Shown here: positions 46,715 to 55,497 of the stretch, piece after piece | Numbering within the stretch: the stretch's first letter is position 1 | Layout: every line of letters starts with the position of its first letter | Origin: Litorivivens lipolytica | GTDB lineage: Bacteria; Pseudomonadota; Gammaproteobacteria; Pseudomonadales; Spongiibacteraceae | Direction: 5' to 3' | Length of the DNA stretch: 64,000 bases | Assembly (NCBI RefSeq): GCF_014191715.1 | Contig: NZ_JACHWY010000001.1 | Location: 1,054,001 to 1,118,000 of the forward strand | Translations under genes and position numbers: made by a program | Notes under the pieces: model-generated | The model's input: only the letters and a program-made list of their open reading frames with translations | Databases searched by the model: none | What the model was told of the DNA's origin: nothing

Positions 46715-46737
46715 CTTATGTAGAGAGTTCACCAGCA

Positions 46738-47031
46738 TCAGTTCTTCTGGAGGCCCATATTCACACGTTCCCGCATTTCCTTGCCAGGCTTGAAATGCGG
46801 CACATGCTTACCCGGCAATTGAACCGTTTCACCGGTTTTCGGGTTGCGCCCCTGACGCGGCGCCCGGTAATGCAGCGAGAAACTGCCAAAACCACGAATC
46901 TCGATACGCTCACCAGTGGCCAGAGTTTCCGACATATGCTCCAGCATTGTCTTCACCGCCAGTTCGATGTCCTTATGTGAAAGCTGGGTCTGCATCCCGG
47001 CAATCAGGTCAATCAATTCTGATTTGGTCAT
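46738..47031 (-). CDS. ihfB: Integration host factor subunit beta
   Basis: Partner of IhfA. The 97-residue protein has the family fold: [38 protein letters not shown], then the arm [44 protein letters not shown] with the RNPKTG arm tip. It is located after rpsA as in other gammaproteobacteria, and sits between two intrinsic terminators, so it can be expressed independently. Confidence 0.97.
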   Translation of the reverse strand: MTKSELIDLIAGMQTQLSHKDIELAVKTMLEHMSETLATGERIEIRGFGSFSLHYRAPRQGRNPKTGETVQLPGKHVPHFKPGKEMRERVNMGLQKN

Positions 47032-47115
47032 AGCGATCTTCCATTAAGTCGCTACAAGATTAGTAGTAACTGCCCGATTTCTCAAGGTTTTTAGTGTAAA
47101 CAGGTCCCAGAAACG

Positions 47116-47140
47116 AAAAAGGGCGCCGAAGCGCCCTTTT
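47116..47140 (-). terminator. Intrinsic terminator after rpsA
   Basis: A stem GGGCGC/GCGCCC with CGAA loop, flanked by A5 and T4 tracts, so it works in both directions (effective stem extends to 10 bp). It lies 18 nt downstream of the rpsA stop. Confidence 0.88.
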
Positions 47141-47157
47141 GTCTGGAACGAAGGATA

Positions 47158-48837
47158 TCAGTCCTTGTTGTCCATCTGTGCCTTGATCAGGTCACCGATA
47201 GTGCCGGGGCTAGCTGATTCAGTACTCTGCTCGCGCAGGTTCTTCACAGCCTCTTTCTCGTCGGCAATGTCCTTCGCTTTGATAGACAGGTTGATGATGC
47301 GGTTCTTACGGTCAACATTGATAATCTTGACCTCAACCTCATCGCCTTCTTTCAGCGCGTTACGGGCATCTTCAACACGGTCACGGCTTATTTCGGAGGC
47401 TTTCAGTACACCTTCGATCTCTTCGGCCAGCGTGATCACAGCAGCTTTGGCATCCACTTCTTTCACAGTGCCTTTAACAATGCTGCCCTTGTCGTTCAGG
47501 TTGACGTAGTTGGAGAACGGATCGTCTTCCAGCTGCTTCACACCCAGAGAGATACGCTCGCGCTCGGGATCGATAGACAGGATAACGGTCTCGATCTCGT
47601 CACCTTTTTTGAAGTTGCGTACCGCTTCTTCGCCAGTCTCGTGCCAGGAGATGTCTGACAGGTGAACCAGACCGTCGATGTTGCCTTCCAGACCAATGAA
47701 GATACCGAAGTCAGTGATGGACTTGATCGCACCGCTGATCTTGTCGCCTTTGCTGTAAGTGGCAGCAAACGCATCCCAGGGGTTCTGTTGACACTGCTTG
47801 ATACCCAGAGAGATACGACGACGCTCTTCGTCGATATCGAGAACCATCACCTGAACTTCATCGCCTACCTGTACAACCTTGGAGGGGTGAATGTTCTTGT
47901 TGGTCCAATCCATCTCGGATACGTGTACCAGACCTTCAACACCTTCTTCGATTTCAGCAAAGCAGCCGTAGTCGGTGAGGTTGGTAACACGGGCGTTGGT
48001 CTTGGTGCCTTCCGGGTAACGGGAAGTGATTTCAACCCAAGGATCTTCACCCAGTTGCTTCAGACCCAGAGAAACGCGGTTGCGCTCGCGGTCGAACTTC
48101 AGGATGCGAACTTCGATTTCATCGCCAACATTGATGATTTCGCTGGGGTGCTTGATACGCTTCCAGGCCATGTCTGTGATGTGCAGCAGGCCGTCGATAC
48201 CGCCCAGATCTACGAATGCACCGTAGTCGGTCAGGTTCTTGACGATACCCTTCACAACCAGACCTTCTTGCAGAGAGGCCAGCAGCGCTTCGCGCTCTTC
48301 GCTGTTTACGCTCTCCATAACCGCGCGGCGAGAAACCACCACGTTGTTACGTTTCTGGTCCAGCTTGATAACTTTGAACTCCAGCTCTTTACCTTCCAGG
48401 TGAGCCGTGTCGCGAACGGGGCGAACGTCTACCAGTGAACCGGGCAGGAAGGCGCGGATAGAGTTGATGTCGACGGTGAAACCGCCTTTAACCTTACCGT
48501 TGATAACACCGGTAACGGATTCTTCATGAGCGAAGGCAGATTCCAGATCTTTCCAGGCCTCAGCACGCTTGGCTTTTTCGCGGGACAGACGGGTTTCACC
48601 GAAACCGTCTTCAACGCTTTCCAGGGCAACCTGTACTTCGTCGCCGATTTCCAGGGAGAACTCACCGGAATCGCTCAGGAACTGCGAGCGGGGGATCACG
48701 CCTTCAGACTTCAGGCCGGCGTGTACAGTGACCCAGTCACTGTCGATATCGATAACAACACCGGTAACGATTGAACCGGGCTGCATGTCGATGGTTTTTA
48801 AACTTTCTTCAAAAAGTTCTGCAAAGCTTTCGCTCAT
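47158..48837 (-). CDS. rpsA: 30S ribosomal protein S1
   Basis: Binds mRNA leaders on the 30S subunit. The 559-residue protein is the full six-S1-domain form. Repeats are visible as [129 protein letters not shown] and [30 protein letters not shown]. It follows cmk by 142 nt, as in the usual cmk-rpsA pair. Confidence 0.98.
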   Translation of the reverse strand: MSESFAELFEESLKTIDMQPGSIVTGVVIDIDSDWVTVHAGLKSEGVIPRSQFLSDSGEFSLEIGDEVQVALESVEDGFGETRLSREKAKRAEAWKDLESAFAHEESVTGVINGKVKGGFTVDINSIRAFLPGSLVDVRPVRDTAHLEGKELEFKVIKLDQKRNNVVVSRRAVMESVNSEEREALLASLQEGLVVKGIVKNLTDYGAFVDLGGIDGLLHITDMAWKRIKHPSEIINVGDEIEVRILKFDRERNRVSLGLKQLGEDPWVEITSRYPEGTKTNARVTNLTDYGCFAEIEEGVEGLVHVSEMDWTNKNIHPSKVVQVGDEVQVMVLDIDEERRRISLGIKQCQQNPWDAFAATYSKGDKISGAIKSITDFGIFIGLEGNIDGLVHLSDISWHETGEEAVRNFKKGDEIETVILSIDPERERISLGVKQLEDDPFSNYVNLNDKGSIVKGTVKEVDAKAAVITLAEEIEGVLKASEISRDRVEDARNALKEGDEVEVKIINVDRKNRIINLSIKAKDIADEKEAVKNLREQSTESASPGTIGDLIKAQMDNKD

Positions 48838-48957
48838 GTGTTGTATACCTATGGGGCAGACAATCTGCCGTTTCTTCGCCGCACATCCAGCTTATGCGGG
48901 TCAATGGGTTCGGCTAAAGAAAGGTGCCAGCTGGAATCACACAATCTTCAACCCTAA

Positions 48958-48980
48958 GTGGCGGCTTTCAGGCCGACCAC
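48958..48980 (-). terminator. Possible hairpin at the end of cmk
   Basis: A stem of 8 bp with one bulged base (GTGG-T-CGGC / GCCG-CCAC) and a 6-nt loop directly after the cmk stop codon on the minus strand. No T tract follows; it could equally be a processing or stability hairpin. Confidence 0.35.
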
Positions 48981-49687
48981 TAAACTAAACCGCGTTCGCG
49001 CACTACGGCGAGAACACGGTCGAAAACGTCATCTATGCCAAGGCCGCTGCTATCAATGATTACAGCGTCGTCGGCAGGCTTCAGGGGGGCCACTTTGCGC
49101 TCCGAATCTCGCTTGTCCCGGGCGCGGATGTCCTCCAAAAGGGCGGCAAGGCTAACACTTTCACCTTTATTAATCAACTGGTTATAGCGCCGATCCGCGC
49201 GCTCTTCGGCGCTGGCGGTGAGGAAGATTTTCAGATCGGCATCGGTGAAGACCACCGTACCCATATCCCGCCCGTCAGCCACCAGTCCTGGCGCCTGAGC
49301 AAAAGCCCGCTGACGGCCCAATAAGGCCTTTCGAACTTCAGGTAAAACAGCCACTTGCGAGGCCAGCTCGCCAGTGGACTCGCTGCGCACCACGTCACTG
49401 ACATCTTCGCCTTCTAATATGACAGCCGTGGGTTCGCCTTCAGCACCCGGCTCAAAACGCACATCCAGATCCCTGGCCAACTCCGTCAGCGGCGCTTCCT
49501 GATCCAGCGCAATGCCGTGCTTGACGCCGGCCAACCCCACCAGCCGGTACAGCGCGCCACTATCCAGCAGCGACCAGCCCAGATGCTGGGCCAGTTTCTG
49601 ACAGAGGGTTCCCTTGCCGGAACCACTCGGCCCGTCGACAGCAATCACCGGGCTTTTAGACGGATCTCCTTTTGAAGGGGCACTCAT
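48980..49687 (-). CDS. cmk: Cytidylate kinase
   Basis: Phosphorylates CMP and dCMP. The 235-residue protein has the Walker A-type loop [18 protein letters not shown] at about 17-34, the CMP-binding SGALYR motif, the [24 protein letters not shown] lid region, and [25 protein letters not shown]. It starts inside the aroA stop (ATGA overlap), so it is coupled to aroA, and precedes rpsA. Confidence 0.96.
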   Translation of the reverse strand: MSAPSKGDPSKSPVIAVDGPSGSGKGTLCQKLAQHLGWSLLDSGALYRLVGLAGVKHGIALDQEAPLTELARDLDVRFEPGAEGEPTAVILEGEDVSDVVRSESTGELASQVAVLPEVRKALLGRQRAFAQAPGLVADGRDMGTVVFTDADLKIFLTASAEERADRRYNQLINKGESVSLAALLEDIRARDKRDSERKVAPLKPADDAVIIDSSGLGIDDVFDRVLAVVRERGLV

Positions 49688-50985
49688 TTTGCGACCTCGA
49701 CGCGCATACCCACCTGCTCCGCCAGCTCGATAAAGTTGGGGAAGGAGGTCGCCACGTTATCAGCGCCGCGGATATGGATGGGGGCGTTGGCCCGGAGTGA
49801 GGCCACCGAAAAAGACATAGCAATACGGTGATCGTGGTGGCATTCAATCTCGCCGCCGCCAATCTGGCCGCCTTCGATCTCAATACCATCTTCGGTAGGC
49901 TCGGCTCTAATACCCAGCGCCTGCAGGCCATCGGCCATCACCTGAATCCGGTCGCTTTCTTTAACCCGCAGCTCTTCGGCACCGCGCAGAATGGTTTTAC
50001 CTTCGGCGCAGGCTGCGGCCACAAACAACACAGGGAATTCGTCGATGGCCAGCGGGACCTGATCTTCAGGAATTTCGATACCGTTTAACTGGGCCGAACG
50101 CACACGGATATCCGCGACCGGCTCACCGCCGACTTCACGCTTGTTTTCGATAGTGAGATCGCCCCCCATGGCCTTGAGAATGTTGATCACGCCAATACGG
50201 GTGGGGTTGATGCCCACGTGCTGCAATACCAGTTCAGAGTCTGGCGCGATGCTGGCGGCGACCATAAAGAAGGCAGCGGAGGAAATATCTGCTGGCACAT
50301 CGATATGCATACCCTGCAAACGCTGACCGCCCACCAGACTGGCGGTATTGCCCTTGCGAATCACCGGATATCCAAAACCGCGCAGCATCCGCTCGGTGTG
50401 ATCGCGCGTCGGCGCCGGCTCAGAGACCGAGGTTTCACCGGTGGAATACAGACCTGCCAGCAAGACACAGGATTTTACCTGAGCACTGGCCATGGGCATA
50501 TCGTAGTGAATCGCCTTGAGCGCATTGCTGCCGGTAATTTTCAGGGGCGGACGGCCACCTTCAGCAGTTTCCACGGTCACACCCATTTCACGCAGGGGCT
50601 TTGCCACACGCTCCATCGGGCGCTTGTTCAAAGACACATCACCGCTCATGGTGACCGAGAACTTCTGGCCTGCCATCAGTCCAGACAGCAGGCGGATCGT
50701 GGTGCCGCTGTTGCCCACATAGAGTTCGCCCTTCGGTGCTTTCAGACCTTCGCGACCCACGCCGTGAATCTTGACCCGGCCATTTTCAGGCCCTTCGATA
50801 TTCACACCCATGGCTTTGAACGCATTCAGGGTCGCCAGTGCGTCTTCGCCTTCCAGAAAGCCATCCACCGTGGTGGTGCCATCGGCAATGGCGCCCAGCA
50901 TGATGGAGCGGTGAGAAATTGATTTGTCGCCGGGTACGCGAATACTGCCATTTACAGCACCGCCCGGATTGGCCATAAAATCCAA
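49684..50985 (-). CDS. aroA: 3-phosphoshikimate 1-carboxyvinyltransferase (EPSP synthase), class II-like
   Basis: Sixth step of the shikimate pathway. The 433-residue protein has the N-terminal [10 protein letters not shown] loop, [35 protein letters not shown] and the C-terminal [10 protein letters not shown] and DHRIAMSF elements; SAQ and NPTR are the marks of class II EPSP synthases. The TTG at 50985 has GGAGAG 5 nt upstream; an ATG 9 nt inside is the alternative start. In many Pseudomonas genomes aroA is fused to tyrA, but here they are separate genes with a palindromic repeat between them. Confidence 0.96.
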   Translation of the reverse strand: MDFMANPGGAVNGSIRVPGDKSISHRSIMLGAIADGTTTVDGFLEGEDALATLNAFKAMGVNIEGPENGRVKIHGVGREGLKAPKGELYVGNSGTTIRLLSGLMAGQKFSVTMSGDVSLNKRPMERVAKPLREMGVTVETAEGGRPPLKITGSNALKAIHYDMPMASAQVKSCVLLAGLYSTGETSVSEPAPTRDHTERMLRGFGYPVIRKGNTASLVGGQRLQGMHIDVPADISSAAFFMVAASIAPDSELVLQHVGINPTRIGVINILKAMGGDLTIENKREVGGEPVADIRVRSAQLNGIEIPEDQVPLAIDEFPVLFVAAACAEGKTILRGAEELRVKESDRIQVMADGLQALGIRAEPTEDGIEIEGGQIGGGEIECHHDHRIAMSFSVASLRANAPIHIRGADNVATSFPNFIELAEQVGMRVEVAK

Positions 50986-51061
50986 GGTAACTCTCCGAAA
51001 ATTGTGGGCCCTCGCCTGCTAGCGGGGGATAGGTTCAATGACTAAACCGTCTGATATCTTT

Positions 51062-51148
51062 CGTCATTGCGAGCGTAGCGAAGCAATCTCCCCACGTGTG
51101 GCACATGTAGCTGGAGATTGCTTCGTCGTTTCTCTCCTCGCAATGACG
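51062..51148. repeat. Palindromic repeat element, family A copy 2 (between tyrA and aroA)
   Basis: An 87-bp element with the outer inverted repeat CGTCATTGCG (51062-51071) / CGCAATGACG (51139-51148), an inner pair GAAGCAATCTCC (51080-51091) / GGAGATTGCTTC (51113-51124) and a central GTGGCACATGT. It matches the copy at 23829-23942 in the outer, inner and central parts and differs in the spacers. Its right end is 10 nt from the tyrA stop codon. Confidence 0.88.
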
Positions 51149-51158
51149 GGGATAGAAG

Positions 51159-52046
51159 TTACTGCCCCTTACCCTTCACCTGATATTGCGTCAGAAACTG
51201 CTCATCGCGCGCCTTCTTGGCCCGCTCAAAGGTGGCCAGAATAGCGCCGCTGTCGTCAGATTCAATAGCCTTGCGCAGTTCCGCCAGATGCTCGGTGAAG
51301 GTATCCATGGATTCCAGCACCGCATTGCGGTTGGCGCGCACAATGTCATGCCACATCACCGGGTCGCTGGAAGCAATGCGGGTAAAGTCCCGAAAACCAC
51401 CGGCCGCAAAGCGAAATATCGCCTGCGCCGAACCGCTCTGGGCCAGCGCATCTACCAATCCATAGGCCAGCACGTGAGGCAAATGACTGGTCGCCGCCAG
51501 CACCACATCGTGCTCGGCCACATCCATATCCACGACTTCAGCGCCAGTGGCTTCCCACATGGTGCGCACTTTCTCACAGGCCTTGGCGTCGGTATTGGGC
51601 AGCGGAGTCAGAATCACCCGATGACCCACGTATAAATCGTCTTTAGCCGCTTCCACCCCACTCTGCTCGGAACCGGCAATGGGATGGCCCGGCACAAACT
51701 GGGGCGGCACTTCACCGAAAATGCGCTCGGCAGCCGCGACCAGACTACCTTTAACGCTGGCAACATCCGTCACAATCAAATCGGGGCGCATATGGGGCTT
51801 AAGGGATTCAAGGACTTTTTCTGCGGCCAATGTCGGTGCGGCGATCACGACCATATCAGCATCCTTGACCGCTTCGCCCAGATCCAGCGTCCAGCGATCA
51901 ATCACCCCCAATTCCTGACCGCGAATCAGGGAGGCCTCACGGCGACCGGTTCCAACGACCTCGCCGACCGCGCCCTGCTTTTTCAGGGCCCGCGCCAGCG
52001 AACCTCCGATCAGGCCAAGGCCGACAATTACCAGACGATCAATCAC
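51159..52046 (-). CDS. tyrA: Prephenate dehydrogenase
   Basis: Converts prephenate or arogenate to the tyrosine precursor. The 295-residue protein has an N-terminal Rossmann motif VIVGLGLIGGSLARAL, the TDVASVKGS motif, the substrate-binding GHPIAGSEQSGVEAA at about 124-138, and the ATSHLPHVLAYGL helix. There is no chorismate mutase domain, consistent with that activity being on PheA. It overlaps the hisC stop by 4 bp (ATGA). Confidence 0.94.
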   Translation of the reverse strand: MIDRLVIVGLGLIGGSLARALKKQGAVGEVVGTGRREASLIRGQELGVIDRWTLDLGEAVKDADMVVIAAPTLAAEKVLESLKPHMRPDLIVTDVASVKGSLVAAAERIFGEVPPQFVPGHPIAGSEQSGVEAAKDDLYVGHRVILTPLPNTDAKACEKVRTMWEATGAEVVDMDVAEHDVVLAATSHLPHVLAYGLVDALAQSGSAQAIFRFAAGGFRDFTRIASSDPVMWHDIVRANRNAVLESMDTFTEHLAELRKAIESDDSGAILATFERAKKARDEQFLTQYQVKGKGQ

Positions 52047-53164
52047 AACGCTTCCAAGACTTGCGGGAGAACCTCAAGAAAACGGGCATTCTCCGATTCA
52101 AGCCCTACGGACACGCGCAGGAAGTTGGGCATGTCATAAACACCCACCGGTCGCACGATGACGCCCTTGTGCAGCAGGCCCTGATAGACCTTGCCAGCAT
52201 CAACCGGCTCGCCGTTTTTACTGGTCCGGAAAGAGATAAAATTGCCGACCGAAGGAATCCACTCAATGCCAAGCTGGTCGAAACCCTCGCCCAGTTGCTT
52301 GAGGCCCGCTGCGTTTACTTCGCGGCTTTTTTGCAAGTAATCCGCATCGTCCAGCACGGCCACCGCCGCTGCCAGCGCCTGAGTGCTCACATTAAACGGC
52401 GCGCGCACACGATTCAGCAGATCACAGATTTCCGGTGACGAGATCGCATAGCCAACTCGCAAACCCGCCAAGCCATAAGCCTTGGAAAAGGTGCGGGTCA
52501 CAATCACATTTGGGTAACCGGCCAGATAGTCGAGGCCGTTCGGGTATTCAGGCTCGTCGACATACTCGACGTAGGCCTCGTCCAAGACCACCACCACGTT
52601 CTCAGGCACTTTGGCGAGAAAGGCCTCGAGTTCGGCCTTTTTGATCCAGGTGCCGGTGGGGTTATTGGGGTTGGCGATAAACACCACGCGGGTATCGTCT
52701 TCGATGGCTGCGGCCATCACATCCAGATCATGCCCCCAGTCTTTTGCCGGCGTGACAATGGCGCGGGCGCCACAGGCCTGAACCGCAATGGGGTAAACCA
52801 CAAAGGCATGTTGGGAAAAGACCGCACTTCTACCCGGCTGGAGAAATGCACGGGCGATCAGGTCGAGCACATCGTTGGAGCCATTGCCCAGCGTAATCTG
52901 CTTGGGAGATACCTTGAGGCGATCAGACAGCTTGTTTTTCAGCTCGAAACCGCTGCTGTCCGGATACAGATACATACCCTCTGCCGCCTGGCGACAAGCC
53001 TCGACGGCCATCTCACTGGCGCCCAGCGGGTTTTCGTTACTGGCGAGTTTGACCACATTTTTCAGACCCAGCTCGCGCTCCAGCTCTTCAATCGGCTTGC
53101 CGGGCTGGTAGGGCTGCAGCGCCTGGACGCCGGCGTTAGCCAGCGCAATAAAATCACACGACAT
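52043..53164 (-). CDS. hisC: Histidinol-phosphate / aromatic aminotransferase (HisC-type)
   Basis: PLP-dependent class I aminotransferase of 373 residues. In this operon position it most likely also transaminates prephenate or aromatic keto acids, as proposed for the hisC2 gene in pseudomonads. Motifs: LASNENPLGAS near residue 40, NPNNPTGTW at about 165-173, DEAYVEYVDE, and the PLP lysine in TRTFSKAYGLAGLRVGYAIS with Lys in the SKAYG element. It lies between pheA and tyrA, overlapping the latter by 4 bp. Confidence 0.92.
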   Translation of the reverse strand: MSCDFIALANAGVQALQPYQPGKPIEELERELGLKNVVKLASNENPLGASEMAVEACRQAAEGMYLYPDSSGFELKNKLSDRLKVSPKQITLGNGSNDVLDLIARAFLQPGRSAVFSQHAFVVYPIAVQACGARAIVTPAKDWGHDLDVMAAAIEDDTRVVFIANPNNPTGTWIKKAELEAFLAKVPENVVVVLDEAYVEYVDEPEYPNGLDYLAGYPNVIVTRTFSKAYGLAGLRVGYAISSPEICDLLNRVRAPFNVSTQALAAAVAVLDDADYLQKSREVNAAGLKQLGEGFDQLGIEWIPSVGNFISFRTSKNGEPVDAGKVYQGLLHKGVIVRPVGVYDMPNFLRVSVGLESENARFLEVLPQVLEAL

Positions 53165-53178
53165 CGTTCAACTACCCA

Positions 53179-54312
53179 TTACAGTGCCGCGCGCGGATAG
53201 GAGCCCAGCACTTTCAACAAAATGGAATGTTCTTCAATTTCTTTCAGAATGGTGCTGACCACGGCATCTTCCGCGTGGCCTTCAAATTCAATAAAGAAGA
53301 CGTAAGCCCAGGTTTCCGTGCGCGACGGCCGGGTATCAATGCGGGTCAGCATCACCCCATTACGGTGGAAGGGCTCCAGCAGACCAAACAGCGCGCCGGG
53401 TTTGTTGCGGGTAGACACCACAATCGAGGTTTTGTCATTGCCGCTGGGGGGCACACTTTCCCGACCGATAATCAGAAAGCGCGTAGTATTGTCGGCGCGA
53501 TCTTCAATATTGGAGGCCAGCTTGGACAGGGAATACTGCTGCGCTGCCATATCACCGGCCACCGCCACAATACCCGGCTCCGCGGCGGCCATGCGCGCCG
53601 CTTCGGCATTACTGCTAACCGCAATGCGCTCAACTTTGGGGAAGTTCTGATCCAGCCAATTGCGACTCTGGGCCAGCGCCTGCTGGTGAGCACAAATGCT
53701 TTTGATATTGTCGCTGGAGGTGCCCTCGCCCACTAAAAGATGCAGGCGAATACGCAGCTCCACTTCACCACAGATTTTCAGCGGTGAATTGATAAAGTTA
53801 TCCAAGGTATGGGCGACCATACCCTCGGTGGAATTTTCCACCGGCACAACCCCATAGTTGCACTGTTCGGACTCCACCGCCGAGAACACCGCCTCGATGG
53901 TAGGCTGGGTAACACCGATCACTGCATGTCCGAAATGCTTCAGCGCAGCGGCCTGGGTAAAGGTACCTTCCGGGCCGAGATAGGCCACTTCCATCGGCTT
54001 TTCCAGCGCCAGACAGGCCGACATGATTTCGCGGAAGATATAGGCCACCGCATCATCCGCCAGTGGCCCCTGATTGGCCTCGCGAATGCGGGCCAAGACC
54101 TGCGCTTCACGCTCCGGGCGGTAAAACAAAAGCTGTTGGGTGCTGCTCTTATCCGCATCCGATTCGAACTGCTGCGCCTGCTCGAAGGCCTGGGTTTTCA
54201 CCCGCGCCACTTCCTGAGCACAACTGGCACGCTTGTTCAGCAGCTCGTGAATCTGGGAATCGATACTGTCGATCTGCTGGCGCAGTTTATTCAGTTCGGA
54301 CTGTTCATCCAT
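53179..54312 (-). CDS. pheA: Bifunctional chorismate mutase / prephenate dehydratase
   Basis: Makes phenylpyruvate from chorismate. The 377-residue protein has the AroQ chorismate mutase domain (NKLRQQIDSIDSQIHELLNKRASCAQEVARVK, about 8-95), the dehydratase domain starting with VAYLGPEGTFTQAAALKHFG, with the catalytic PVENSTEGMVAHTLDNF region, and a C-terminal ACT domain for Phe feedback (KTSIVVSTRNKPGALFGLLEPFHRNGVMLTRIDTRPSR). It lies 6 nt after serC and 14 nt before hisC. Confidence 0.97.
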   Translation of the reverse strand: MDEQSELNKLRQQIDSIDSQIHELLNKRASCAQEVARVKTQAFEQAQQFESDADKSSTQQLLFYRPEREAQVLARIREANQGPLADDAVAYIFREIMSACLALEKPMEVAYLGPEGTFTQAAALKHFGHAVIGVTQPTIEAVFSAVESEQCNYGVVPVENSTEGMVAHTLDNFINSPLKICGEVELRIRLHLLVGEGTSSDNIKSICAHQQALAQSRNWLDQNFPKVERIAVSSNAEAARMAAAEPGIVAVAGDMAAQQYSLSKLASNIEDRADNTTRFLIIGRESVPPSGNDKTSIVVSTRNKPGALFGLLEPFHRNGVMLTRIDTRPSRTETWAYVFFIEFEGHAEDAVVSTILKEIEEHSILLKVLGSYPRAAL

Positions 54313-54318
54313 AAACCG

Positions 54319-55398
54319 TTACCCGTTTTTCTCGGCAAAGGCTTTCATATAGGCGATCAGCGCATCGACGGCTTCTTCCGGGACGGCGTTATAGATGCTG
54401 GCGCGCATACCACCGACACTACGATGGCCCTTGAGGTTCAGCAGACCCGCTTCTTCGGCACCAGCCAAAAAGGCCTTGTCGAGGCTTTCATCTTTGAGAG
54501 TAAACGGCACATTCATCAAACTGCGGCTGGCCACTTCAACCGGGTTGGCGTAAAAGCCGCTGCCGTCAATGTAGCTGTAGAGCTTTTCAGCCTTACGACG
54601 GTTGATAGCTTCCATCGCTTCCAGACCGCCCAACTTTTTCAGCCACTTGAAGACCAGCCCCGCGAGATAAATCGCCATGGTCGGGGGCGTGTTGTACATG
54701 GACTCGTTTTCAGCCGCCACCTGATAGTCCATGCCGACCGGGCACAAGGGGTGGGCCTTACCCAACAGGTCCTTGCGCACAATCACGATGGTCAGACCGG
54801 CCGGACCGATGTTTTTCTGAGCACCGGCATAGATCAAGCCGAACTTACTCACATCAATCGGGCGCGACAGGATGGTGGAGGACATATCCGCTACCAGCGG
54901 TACATTCACATCCGGCTCCCAGAAAAACTCTACACCACCGATGGTTTCGTTCGGGGTGTAGTGCAGGTAAGCCGCGTCTTTATTCAGTTTCCAGGTGTCA
55001 AAGGCCGGAATGCTGGCGAAGTTGTCGTCTTCGGAAGAGGCAACAACATTCACTTCGCCGTAGCGTTTGGCTTCTTTAATAGCTTTCTTCGACCACTGCC
55101 CGGTGTTCACGTAGTCAGCCGCTCTGTTATCACCCAGCAGGTTTAGCGGAATCGCAGAGAACTGACCGGTCGCACCACCTTGCATAAACAGCACGGCGTA
55201 GTCGTCGGAAATCCCCATCAGCTCGCGCAGGTCTTTTTCCGCCTCAGTAGCGATACCCACAATTTCAGAAGAGCGATGGCTCATTTCCATCACCGACAGG
55301 CCACTGCCCTGCCAATTCACCAGATCACGCTGGGCTTCTTCCAATACTTCCAGCGGAAGCGCCGCCGGGCCTGCACAGAAATTGTATTTACGGGTCAT
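54319..55398 (-). CDS. serC: Phosphoserine aminotransferase
   Basis: Second step of serine synthesis, also used in pyridoxal phosphate synthesis. The 359-residue protein has the N-terminal YNFCAGPAALPLEVLEEA, SHRSSEIVGI, GGATGQFSAIPLNLLG and the PLP lysine context FGLIYAGAQKNIGPAGLT. The ATG at 55398 with GAGAG upstream is the family start; a longer frame to 55437 adds 13 residues with no conservation expected. It follows gyrA, with a palindromic repeat in the 99-bp gap. Confidence 0.97.
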   Translation of the reverse strand: MTRKYNFCAGPAALPLEVLEEAQRDLVNWQGSGLSVMEMSHRSSEIVGIATEAEKDLRELMGISDDYAVLFMQGGATGQFSAIPLNLLGDNRAADYVNTGQWSKKAIKEAKRYGEVNVVASSEDDNFASIPAFDTWKLNKDAAYLHYTPNETIGGVEFFWEPDVNVPLVADMSSTILSRPIDVSKFGLIYAGAQKNIGPAGLTIVIVRKDLLGKAHPLCPVGMDYQVAAENESMYNTPPTMAIYLAGLVFKWLKKLGGLEAMEAINRRKAEKLYSYIDGSGFYANPVEVASRSLMNVPFTLKDESLDKAFLAGAEEAGLLNLKGHRSVGGMRASIYNAVPEEAVDALIAYMKAFAEKNG

Positions 55399-55445
55399 TT
55401 TGCTCTCTAAATTAATAGGCTTTGAACATTTTTGCATTGCTTACC

Positions 55446-55490
55446 CCCTCACCCTAGCCCTCTCCCAGAGGGAGAGGGCCGGGGTGAGGG
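55446..55490. repeat. Palindromic repeat element, family B copy 2 (between gyrA and serC)
   Basis: A 45-bp element with outer CCCTCACC (55446-55453) / GGTGAGGG (55483-55490) and a strong inner hairpin CCCTCTCCC/GGGAGAGGG, the same building blocks as the copy at 28341-28421. It lies 7 nt after the gyrA stop codon. Confidence 0.85.
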
Positions 55491-55497
55491 TAGTTTT

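Noticed and set aside
53809-55146. A 445-codon plus-strand open frame opposite pheA and serC.
   Set aside because: It lies exactly antisense to two well-supported genes and has atypical composition (many His, Gln and Arg). Similar shadow frames occur opposite thrS, cpaB and the deacylase gene.
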